Positions 1 through 5,691 of a DNA stretch of 5,691 nt are shown here, piece after piece. This stretch comes from Candidatus Latescibacterota bacterium (GTDB lineage Bacteria; Latescibacterota; UBA2968; UBA8231). The position numbers and the translations under genes were made by a program. The stretch spans positions 1 through 5,691 of the forward strand of contig JAJDTN010000206.1 of NCBI GenBank assembly GCA_022827165.1. Reading direction: 5' to 3'. Positions within the stretch are counted from its first letter, which is position 1. Each line of letters begins with the position of its first letter. Under the pieces are notes generated by a model. That model was not told where the DNA came from. It worked only from the letters and a program-made list of their open reading frames with translations, and searched no databases.

Positions 1-1
1 C

Positions 2-583
2 CTCGCCGCCCGCGACCACGGCCTGCGGATCCACCTCGACGGGGCGCGTCTGTTCAACGCCGCCGTCGCCCTCGGCGTCGACGCCAAGGAGCTGACCGCC
101 CACGTCGACTCGGTGACGTTCTGCGTCTCCAAGGGCCTGAGCGCACCCGTCGGCTCCGTGCTCTGCGGCTCCCGCGCCTTCATCGAAGAGGCCTACCGCG
201 CCCGCAAGCGCCTCGGGGGCGCCATGCGCCAGGCCGGCATCATGGCCGCCGCCGGCATCGTCGCCCTCGAGACCATGGTCGGCCGCCTCGCCGAGGACCA
301 CGAGACGGCGCGCGCCCTGGCCGAGGGCCTCAACGCCATCGAAGGCGTCACCGCGGTGCGGGCCCCGCGGCCGACGAACATCCTCATGGTCGACGTGGGC
401 GGCCTCGGCTGGTCGACGGCCGACCTCATCGACCGGTGGAAGGCGCTCGGCATCAAGTGCAATCCGCGCCCCCCCACCCGGGTGCGGCTGGTGACCAACC
501 GCCACGTCACCCTCGACGACGTGGACTACGTCCTCGACACCACCCGCCAGATGCTGCGCAGCGAGGCCGTCGCCGTCCGGTGA
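2..583 (+). CDS. ltaE: Low-specificity L-threonine aldolase, 3' part (5' end outside window)
   Basis: This is a PLP-dependent enzyme of the beta-eliminating lyase/threonine aldolase family, a cytoplasmic fold-type I enzyme that cleaves L-threonine or L-allo-threonine to glycine and acetaldehyde. The frame is open from the first complete codon at position 2 and gives 193 residues. The motif [10 protein letters not shown] (residues 10-19) supplies the Asp that contacts the PLP ring nitrogen. [10 protein letters not shown] (residues 43-52) contains the Schiff-base lysine, K44, at nt 131-133. GGAMRQAG follows, as in E. coli LtaE, and the C-terminus has the family's RLVTN segment, where LtaE has RLVTH. 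About 149 residues follow the lysine, close to the 136 in E. coli LtaE (K197 of 333), so the 3' end is intact and roughly 150 N-terminal residues are missing only because the window starts inside the gene. The GTG at 113 is an internal codon, not the start. The stop overlaps the next gene by 4 nt. Exact stereospecificity cannot be read from this sequence. Confidence 0.93.
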   Translation, partial: LAARDHGLRIHLDGARLFNAAVALGVDAKELTAHVDSVTFCVSKGLSAPVGSVLCGSRAFIEEAYRARKRLGGAMRQAGIMAAAGIVALETMVGRLAEDHETARALAEGLNAIEGVTAVRAPRPTNILMVDVGGLGWSTADLIDRWKALGIKCNPRPPTRVRLVTNRHVTLDDVDYVLDTTRQMLRSEAVAVR

Positions 584-2898
584 CCGCCCGGGCGGCGCTT
601 CTGGCGGCCGCTTTCGCCACCGCCTGCGACGGCTCTTCCGGGCCCTCCACCGGCGCCGCCAACCGGCTGGCCGGCGAGACCAGCCCCTACCTCCTGCTCC
701 ACGCCGGCAACCCCGTCGACTGGTACCCCTGGGGGCCGGAGGCGCTGGCCCTCGCCCGGCGCGAGGACCGGCCGATCTTCCTCTCCGTGGGCTACTCCAC
801 CTGCTACTGGTGCCACGTCATGGAGCGCGAGGTGTTCTCCGACCCGGAGATCGCCGCCGTGATGAACGCGGGGTTCGTCAACATCAAGGTCGACCGCGAG
901 GAGCGCCCCGACCTGGACGCGGTCTACATGACGGCGACGCAGATCCTGGCCCGGCACGGAGGCTGGCCCAACTCGGTCTTCCTCACCCCTGCGCTGGAGC
1001 CGTTCTTCGCCGGCACCTACTTCCCGCCGCGCGACCTCCCGGGGCGCCCGGGCTTCCCGCGGGTCCTGGAGGAGCTGCGCACCGCCTGGGACGAACGCCG
1101 GCCGGAGGTGGAGCAGGTGGCCTCGGAAGTGGCCGAGCGCATCCGCCAGGCCCAGGCGATGGCGGGGGAACCGCGCGAGCCCGGGGCCGGCGTCGCGGCG
1201 GTGGCGGTGGAGCGCCTCAAGGCCCTCTACGACAGCGACAACGGCGGCTTCGGCGGAGCCCCCAAGTTCCCGCCCACCATGCGCCTGGAGCTGCTGCGGC
1301 AAGTCGACGCCGAGGAAGGGGACGCCGAGGCGGGGCGCATCCTCCGCCACTCCCTGGAGGCGATGGCCATGGGCGGGATCCACGACCACGTGGGCGGCGG
1401 CTTCCACCGCTACGCCACCGACGCCCGCTGGCGCGTGCCCCACTTCGAGAAGATGCTCTACAACCAGGCCCAGATGCTGCGCCTCTACGCCCGCGCCTAC
1501 CGGTCCACCGGGGACGAGCGCTGGCGGCGGGTGGCCGAGGGGATCCTGCGCTACGTCCGCCGCGAGATGACCTCGGAGGACGGGGCCTACCTCTCGGCCC
1601 TGGACGCCGAGTCCGAGCACGTGGAGGGGAAGTACTACACGTGGACGGAGGAGGAGGTCCGCGAGGCCCTGGGGTCCGCGGCGGCCGATACCCTGCTCGC
1701 CGTGTACGGCCTGGCCCCGGTGCCGGAGGGTGAAGGCGGCGCCCTCTACCAGCGCACCGGCATCGATTCGGCGGCGGCGGCCCTCGGCGTCGGGGAGGCG
1801 GCGTTGCTCACCTCCCTGGAGGCCTCGCTCCGGCGCCTGCACCAGGCCCGCCGGTCGCGCACCTATCCGCTGCTCGACGACAAGGTGATCACCGCCTGGA
1901 ACGGCATGATGATCGCCGCCGCCGCCGAGGCGGGAGCCGTCCTCGGCGACGAGGCCGCCATCGCCGAGGCCGAAGCGGCGGCCCGGTTCGTGCTCCGGTA
2001 CCTGCGCGACGGCGATCGACTGTACCGCGTCCATCGCGCCGGCTCCTCCCGCTACGACGGATACCTGGAGGACCATGCCCACCTCGCCGACGGCCTGCTG
2101 GCCCTGCACCGGGCCGGCGGCCAGCCGCGTTGGCTGGCCGAAGCGCGGTCGGTGGCCGACGCCATGATCGCGCGCTTCCGCGACGCCGACGGCGGCGGCG
2201 GGTTCTTCTTCACCACCGGGGGGCGGGACCTGATCGCCCGCAGCAAGATCGCCTACGACGGCGCCCTGCCGTCGGCCAACGCCGTGGCCGCGCGGGTGCT
2301 TCTGGAGCTGGGGGAGGCGACCCGGCAGGAGCGTTACACGGAGGCGGCGGTGGAGTGCATGCGGGCCTTCGGCGGCAGCGTCGCCTCGGCGCCGGCGGGA
2401 CATGCGCACATGGTCACGGCCATGCGGGCCTGGCTGCGCTCCGGGGCGGTGGAACCCTCCCTCGCGGAGGTATCCGCCGCGCCGGCGGATTCCGTCGTCA
2501 AGGTGGCTTTCGCCCTCGACCGGGCACGGCTGGCCCCGGGGGAACCGGCCCTTCTCACGGTGAGTCTGGAAATCGCCGAGGGCTGGCACGTCAACGCCAA
2601 CCCGGCCGCGGCCGGTCTCGTGCCGACCACGGTGACGGTCAACCCCGGCCGCCTGGCCCTGCGCCAGGTCGACGTCGAGTACCCGCCCTCCCGGGCGCTG
2701 CCCTTCCCCTCCCTGGCCGAGACCCTGGAGGTCTGGGAAGGCCGGGTGGAGGTGGTGTCGCGGCTGGCGGCCGAGGAGGACGCACCGGCGGCCAACGGCG
2801 CCCTCCGCGCCGCCGTCCGCTACCAGGCCTGCGACGACGAGGTCTGCCTGCTTCCGGTGGAAGTGGTGGGCCGGGTCGCGGTGGCCATAGGGGACTAG
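580..2898 (+). CDS. DUF255 (YyaL/SPATA20-like) thioredoxin-domain lipoprotein fused to a C-terminal DsbD-alpha-like domain
   Basis: This 772-residue protein belongs to the DUF255 family (bacterial YyaL, human SPATA20), whose biochemical role is poorly defined. Residues 1-15 resemble a short lipoprotein signal, with FATAC ending in Cys16. Residues 28-150 are the thioredoxin-like domain: [18 protein letters not shown], then active-site CYWC (C75, C78; most relatives have CHWC), VDREERPD and [11 protein letters not shown]. Residues 205-620 are the alpha/alpha toroid (six-hairpin type), with [46 protein letters not shown] and [10 protein letters not shown] all intact. Residues 635-772 resemble the DsbD N-terminal domain: GWHVNANP and [12 protein letters not shown] with C751 and C756. 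Plain DUF255 proteins end near 650-700 residues, so this domain is an addition. The start chosen is GTG 580, which overlaps the upstream stop (GTGA) and places a signal sequence first; a weak GAGG lies at 563-566. The frame stays open upstream to GTG 436, but that part is only a shadow of the aldolase gene. The family assignment is firm; lipidation and envelope location are inferred. Confidence 0.93.
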   Translation: MTARAALLAAAFATACDGSSGPSTGAANRLAGETSPYLLLHAGNPVDWYPWGPEALALARREDRPIFLSVGYSTCYWCHVMEREVFSDPEIAAVMNAGFVNIKVDREERPDLDAVYMTATQILARHGGWPNSVFLTPALEPFFAGTYFPPRDLPGRPGFPRVLEELRTAWDERRPEVEQVASEVAERIRQAQAMAGEPREPGAGVAAVAVERLKALYDSDNGGFGGAPKFPPTMRLELLRQVDAEEGDAEAGRILRHSLEAMAMGGIHDHVGGGFHRYATDARWRVPHFEKMLYNQAQMLRLYARAYRSTGDERWRRVAEGILRYVRREMTSEDGAYLSALDAESEHVEGKYYTWTEEEVREALGSAAADTLLAVYGLAPVPEGEGGALYQRTGIDSAAAALGVGEAALLTSLEASLRRLHQARRSRTYPLLDDKVITAWNGMMIAAAAEAGAVLGDEAAIAEAEAAARFVLRYLRDGDRLYRVHRAGSSRYDGYLEDHAHLADGLLALHRAGGQPRWLAEARSVADAMIARFRDADGGGGFFFTTGGRDLIARSKIAYDGALPSANAVAARVLLELGEATRQERYTEAAVECMRAFGGSVASAPAGHAHMVTAMRAWLRSGAVEPSLAEVSAAPADSVVKVAFALDRARLAPGEPALLTVSLEIAEGWHVNANPAAAGLVPTTVTVNPGRLALRQVDVEYPPSRALPFPSLAETLEVWEGRVEVVSRLAAEEDAPAANGALRAAVRYQACDDEVCLLPVEVVGRVAVAIGD

Positions 2899-2923
2899 GC
2901 CCGGGCTGCGGACCCCCCGGGTT
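2899..2923 (+). terminator. GC-rich hairpin after the DUF255 gene, possible weak terminator
   Basis: Directly after the TAG stop, CCCGGG at 2900-2905 can pair with CCCGGG at 2916-2921 around a 10-nt loop, and the stem can be extended by G-U pairs. Only a short T-poor tail (TTCT) follows, so this is a poor match to a classical intrinsic terminator. It could equally be an attenuating or mRNA-stabilising hairpin within an operon, or chance in GC-rich DNA. Confidence 0.3.
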
Positions 2924-2928
2924 CTGCC

Positions 2929-2934
2929 TACCTT
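2929..2934 (+). promoter_or_regulatory. Candidate -10 element (TACCTT) upstream of the DUF3179 gene
   Basis: The hexamer TACCTT keeps T1, A2 and T6 of the sigma-70 -10 consensus and sits in the least GC-rich part of the 63-nt gap. No convincing -35 lies about 17 nt upstream (CTGCGG is there). TACCTTAC also loosely resembles the Bacteroidota-type TAnnTTTG box but does not match it fully. This is a weak guess based on position and composition only. Confidence 0.2.
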
Positions 2935-2947
2935 ACCGACCTTGAAC

Positions 2948-2951
2948 GGAG
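2948..2951 (+). promoter_or_regulatory. Ribosome binding site (GGAG) for the DUF3179 gene
   Basis: GGAG lies 10 nt upstream of ATG 2962. It supports that start, which also begins a good signal peptide (MKTLTRCATLCWLAAAPAWS). Confidence 0.6.
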
Positions 2952-2961
2952 CGGATACCCC

Positions 2962-4413
2962 ATGAAAACCCTGACCCGCTGTGCCACCCTCTGCTGGCTC
3001 GCCGCCGCCCCCGCGTGGTCCGGCTCTCCCTTCCCCTTCGAGCACCTGGACCAGCTGACCGGGCACCTGCGCTCCGGCGGCCCTCCCATCGACGGCATCC
3101 CGGCGGTGACCAACCCGGACTTCGCGCCGGCCTCCCAGATCGAGTACGTCCGCGACACGGACCTGGTCATCGGCGTCGTCCGCGGCGGCGAGGTGAAAGC
3201 CTATCCCGAGAACCTGGGCTGGTGGCACGAGATCATCAACGACCGGATCGGCGACGGATACATCTCCGTGACCTTGTGCCCGCTCACCGGGACGCCCCAG
3301 GTCTTCGACGCCACCGCCGAGGACGGCAGCCAGATCGAGTTCGGCGTCTCGGGGCTGCTGATCAACTCCAACCTGGTGATGTACGACCGCCGGGACGACA
3401 CCACCCTCTACCCGCAGATGATCTACACCGGCATCAACGGCGACTACAAGGGCGAGCAGCTGGAGCTGCTGCCCGCCATCGAGACGACCTTCGAGATGTG
3501 GAAGCGCATGTACCCCGACAGCGACGTGGCCCTCTGGGGCACCGGCCTCGACCGCTATTCCGCGACCCAGCAGAGCCGCTACTCCAAGCCGGCCCTCTTC
3601 GGCGACTATCCGTACGGCGACTACCGCACCAATCACAACTTCATCATCTTCCCCCCGACCACCCACACCCCGGACCTCTCCGTCTACCTGTCGAAGGAGA
3701 TCGTCCTGGGCATCTGCCTCGGAGACGAGCTGCGGGCCTATGCCTTCCGCGACATGGGGCCCGAGGCGGTGATCAACGACGACCTCGGCGGAGAGCCCCT
3801 CCTGGTGGTCTTTCACGAAGACTCCCAGACGGCCCTGCCCTACAGCCGTGAGATCGACGGACGGACCCTCACCTTCTACCAGGTCGACCCCTCCGGCCCG
3901 CTGCCGGAGTTCCGCGACGCGGAGACGGGCACGACCTGGGATCTCCTCGGGCGCGCCGTCGCGGGTCCCCATGAGGGCCAACAGCTCACGCAACTGCCGG
4001 CCTACAACTCCATGTGGTTCGCCTGGAGCACCTACTGGCCGGAGAGCACGGTCTGGCAGACCGGGGACGGGATCATCGACGAGCCGGAGGACACGGCGGT
4101 CCTGGAGCCCGAGGGCGAGGCCGTCCCCAAGAGCTTCGACCTGGGCCAGAACTACCCCAACCCCTTCAACCCGGGGACGCGCATCCGCTTCGCCCTGCCG
4201 GCCGACGGCGAGGCCTCCCTCACGGTCTACAACGCCTTCGGCCAGCGGGTGCGCTCCCTGGCCGACGGCCGCCACCGCGCCGGCCGCTACGTGGTCGACT
4301 GGGACGGCACCGACGAGTCCGGCCGCGCCGTGGCCAGCGGCGTCTACCACTACCGCCTGGAGATGCCCGACCGCGGCCTGTCCGAGCAGCGGACGATGAC
4401 CCTCGCCCGCTGA
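2962..4413 (+). CDS. Exported DUF3179 protein with C-terminal FlgD-Ig/T9SS-type sorting domain
   Basis: This 483-residue protein is predicted to be exported. Residues 1-20 form a signal peptide (K2 and R6, then a hydrophobic Leu/Ala stretch), with likely cleavage after APA (18) or AWS (20). Residues 66-365 are a DUF3179 domain, a family of unknown function. Its hallmarks are WWHEIIND (87-94), LCPLTGTPQVFD (105-116) and FGVSGLLINSNLVMYD (127-142). The domain appears to be two related halves (about 66-190 and 244-365); the second repeats the pattern G-(D/E)-L-x-AY, INDDLGG, then GQQLTQLP, but has lost the Cys-Pro and His motifs. An acidic, Pro-containing linker (about 366-390) leads to a FlgD-like Ig domain (391-483) with the hallmark NYPNPFNPGT and ASGVYHYRLE. 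Such tails are used in FCB-group bacteria for export or surface attachment, often by the type IX system. ATG 2962 is favoured by a GGAG site and the signal peptide. The next gene starts 13 nt downstream. Family and export are well supported; the molecular role is unknown. Confidence 0.93.
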   Translation: MKTLTRCATLCWLAAAPAWSGSPFPFEHLDQLTGHLRSGGPPIDGIPAVTNPDFAPASQIEYVRDTDLVIGVVRGGEVKAYPENLGWWHEIINDRIGDGYISVTLCPLTGTPQVFDATAEDGSQIEFGVSGLLINSNLVMYDRRDDTTLYPQMIYTGINGDYKGEQLELLPAIETTFEMWKRMYPDSDVALWGTGLDRYSATQQSRYSKPALFGDYPYGDYRTNHNFIIFPPTTHTPDLSVYLSKEIVLGICLGDELRAYAFRDMGPEAVINDDLGGEPLLVVFHEDSQTALPYSREIDGRTLTFYQVDPSGPLPEFRDAETGTTWDLLGRAVAGPHEGQQLTQLPAYNSMWFAWSTYWPESTVWQTGDGIIDEPEDTAVLEPEGEAVPKSFDLGQNYPNPFNPGTRIRFALPADGEASLTVYNAFGQRVRSLADGRHRAGRYVVDWDGTDESGRAVASGVYHYRLEMPDRGLSEQRTMTLAR

Positions 4414-4415
4414 GG
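4412..4415 (+). promoter_or_regulatory. Ribosome binding site (GAGG) overlapping the DUF3179 stop
   Basis: GAGG overlaps the TGA stop at 4411-4413 and lies 11 nt before ATG 4427. This supports the start of the flavoprotein gene and suggests translational coupling with the gene before it. The ATG at 4416 is out of frame with the flavoprotein and is not its start. Confidence 0.5.
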
Positions 4416-4426
4416 ATGCGCCCGCC

Positions 4427-5691
4427 ATGGTCTCCCTGATCCACCGGTACACCCGCTGGCTGCACGGCCGCTGGCCCGCCGGCACGGTGGAGAAGCTGCC
4501 GGAGGTCGACGCCCGCTACCGCAGCAACGTCCCCGGCCTCTACATCGTCGGGGACCTGACCGGCATCCCGCTACTGAAATTCTCCTCCAACAGCGGCGCC
4601 CTGGCCGTCGCCGACATCGTCGACGACGAGGACTTCCAGCGGCAGCGCCAGGCCGCCGGCGGCGAAGAGGTACGCGACGTGGTCATCGTCGGCGCCGGGG
4701 TTTCCGGGATGGCCGCGGCCCTGGCCGCGCGCGAGGCCGGACTCGATTACGAGATCCTCGAGGCCACGGAGCCCTTCTCCACCGTGGTCAACTTCCCCAA
4801 GGGCAAGCCGATCTACACCTATCCGCGGGAGATGACGCCGGCGGGGGACCTGCAGTTCGCCGCCGAGGTCAAGGAGCCGCTGGTGGCCGAGCTGCGGGAG
4901 CAGACCCTCGAGCGCGGGATCGAGCCCCGCATCGCCCGGGTGGAGCGGGTCGAGCGGTTGGGCGGCCACTTCACGGTGGTCATCCCCGACGGCGAGGACC
5001 TGCAAGCCCTCCGGGTGGTCGTCGCCATCGGCCGCTCCGGGAACTTCCGCCAACTCGGCGTGCCCGGCGAGGACCTCGACAAGGTCTCCAACCGGCTGCA
5101 CGATCCCAAGGACTACGCCGGCCAGGACGTCCTCGTCGTCGGCGGCGGCGACAGCGCCATGGAGACGGCCATCGCCGTGGCCACCGCCGGCGGACGCGTG
5201 ACCCTCTCCTACCGCCGGCCCGAGTTCTCGCGGCCCAAGCCTGAGAACCTGGAACGCCTGGAGGCGCTCGCCGCCGACCCGATGGCGGACGTCTCGGTGG
5301 ACACGCCCACCTCCGAACGCGTGACCACCTCGAGCGGCCCCTTCCTCGAGGAGGAGCGCCGCCCCGGATCGATCGACGTCAGGATGTCCTCCAAGGTCCT
5401 CGCCATCGAGGCGGGCGAGGTGGCGCTCGCCGACGCCGGCGGCGAAGAGGTGAAGCTGCCCAACGACGCGGTCTTCACCATGATCGGCCGCGAGGCGCCG
5501 CTGGAGTTCTTCCGGCGCTCGGGGGTGCGCATCCGCGGCGAGATGGGGCCCCGCGAGTGGACCGGCTTCGGCCTGTTCATGGCCTTCTGCATGTTCCTCT
5601 ACAACTGGAAGGCCGGCGGCCCTCTGACCCGCTGGTTCCAGGAGTCCGGCTGGTTCCCCTTCAACGTGCCGTCCCTGCTGGCCGCCGCCGA
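4427..5691 (+). CDS. Thioredoxin-reductase-like FAD/NAD(P)H oxidoreductase, 5' part (3' end outside window)
   Basis: The frame from ATG 4427 is open to the window end and gives 421 residues, with no stop seen. Residues 31-61 contain NVPGLYIVGDLTGIPLLK, which resembles the FAD-contacting GD motif that normally closes a thioredoxin-reductase-type FAD domain. Residues 84-94 (DVVIVGAGVSG) are the Rossmann FAD-binding motif. Residues 235-246 (VLVVGGGDSAME) are the NAD(P)-binding motif, followed by SYRRPEFSRPKPEN (261-274); the Arg pair suits NADPH but does not prove it. VFTMIGREAPLEFF (349-362) is the usual end of the NAD(P) domain. The CxxC that lies just before the GGGDSA motif in true thioredoxin reductase is absent; the only Cys in the visible part is C388, so a dithiol mechanism is unlikely. 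Residues 378-394 (WTGFGLFMAFCMFLYNW) look membrane-associated. From memory, similar proteins continue into membrane helices and Fe-S ferredoxin modules, which cannot be checked here. The electron acceptor is unknown. The start is supported by GAGG at 4412-4415. Confidence 0.88.
   Translation, partial: MVSLIHRYTRWLHGRWPAGTVEKLPEVDARYRSNVPGLYIVGDLTGIPLLKFSSNSGALAVADIVDDEDFQRQRQAAGGEEVRDVVIVGAGVSGMAAALAAREAGLDYEILEATEPFSTVVNFPKGKPIYTYPREMTPAGDLQFAAEVKEPLVAELREQTLERGIEPRIARVERVERLGGHFTVVIPDGEDLQALRVVVAIGRSGNFRQLGVPGEDLDKVSNRLHDPKDYAGQDVLVVGGGDSAMETAIAVATAGGRVTLSYRRPEFSRPKPENLERLEALAADPMADVSVDTPTSERVTTSSGPFLEEERRPGSIDVRMSSKVLAIEAGEVALADAGGEEVKLPNDAVFTMIGREAPLEFFRRSGVRIRGEMGPREWTGFGLFMAFCMFLYNWKAGGPLTRWFQESGWFPFNVPSLLAAA

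Noticed and set aside
113..115. GTG 113 as the start of a short 156-residue threonine aldolase
   Set aside because: The frame continues upstream to the window edge with conserved aldolase sequence ([10 protein letters not shown]), so 113 is internal and the gene is merely cut by the window.
436..579. N-terminal extension of the DUF255 frame to a GTG at 436
   Set aside because: The extra 48 residues are Pro/Arg/His-rich, lie wholly within the threonine aldolase gene and match no DUF255 sequence. GTG 580 gives a stop-start overlap and a plausible signal peptide.
580..583. GTGA overlap as a sign of a frameshift or a broken fusion of aldolase and DUF255
   Set aside because: Both proteins are complete at this junction (a normal aldolase C-terminus and a normal DUF255 N-terminus with leader), so it is an ordinary coupled gene junction.
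2130..2945. A 271-residue + strand frame overlapping the DUF255 gene
   Set aside because: The translation is Gly/Arg/Pro-rich low-complexity sequence, a frame-shifted shadow of the true gene.
526..4485. A 1319-residue open frame on the - strand spanning two genes
   Set aside because: It runs antisense across two well-recognised genes, its translation is low-complexity Gly/Val/Arg/His/Leu-rich with no recognisable domain, and long antisense frames are expected where third codon positions are nearly all G or C.
4571..5101. A 176-residue - strand open frame within the flavoprotein gene
   Set aside because: It is antisense to clear FAD and NAD(P) motifs, and its translation is compositionally biased with no recognisable domain.

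Overview
The window is a GC-rich (roughly 70% by eye), densely packed bacterial segment with four protein-coding genes, all on the + strand, and almost no non-coding DNA. No RNA genes, mobile elements, CRISPR arrays or nucleotide repeats were seen. The strong GC preference at third codon positions produces long spurious open frames on the other strand and in other frames; these were left out. A secreted protein with a C-terminal FlgD-Ig/T9SS-type domain (motif NYPNPFNPGT) together with very high GC suggests an FCB-superphylum relative such as Gemmatimonadota, Krumholzibacteriota or Eisenbacteria. That placement is inference, not proof.

Layout: (1) positions 2-583, the 3' two thirds of a PLP-dependent threonine aldolase; (2) 580-2898, overlapping it by 4 nt (GTGA), a DUF255 (YyaL/SPATA20-like) thioredoxin-fold plus alpha/alpha-toroid protein, here with a lipoprotein-like signal at its N-terminus and a DsbD-alpha-like redox domain with a CX4C pair at its C-terminus; (3) a 63-nt gap holding a GC-rich hairpin, then 2962-4413, an exported DUF3179 protein with two related halves and a C-terminal sorting domain; (4) only 13 nt downstream, 4427 to the window end, the 5' part of a thioredoxin-reductase-like FAD/NAD(P)H oxidoreductase. 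Gene 4 is open to the end of the window, lacks the CxxC of true thioredoxin reductases, and carries the FAD-closing 'GLYIVGD' motif at its N-terminus instead of after the NAD(P) domain.

Genes 1-2 look like one translationally coupled pair and genes 3-4 like another; the gap at 2899-2961 may separate two transcription units or may simply be an intra-operon spacer. Genes 2 and 4 both look like thiol or flavin redox proteins, and genes 2 and 3 both carry export signals. A cell-envelope redox theme is therefore plausible, but nothing in the sequence shows that these proteins work together. The most unusual items are the DUF255-DsbD-alpha fusion and the permuted-looking flavoprotein.
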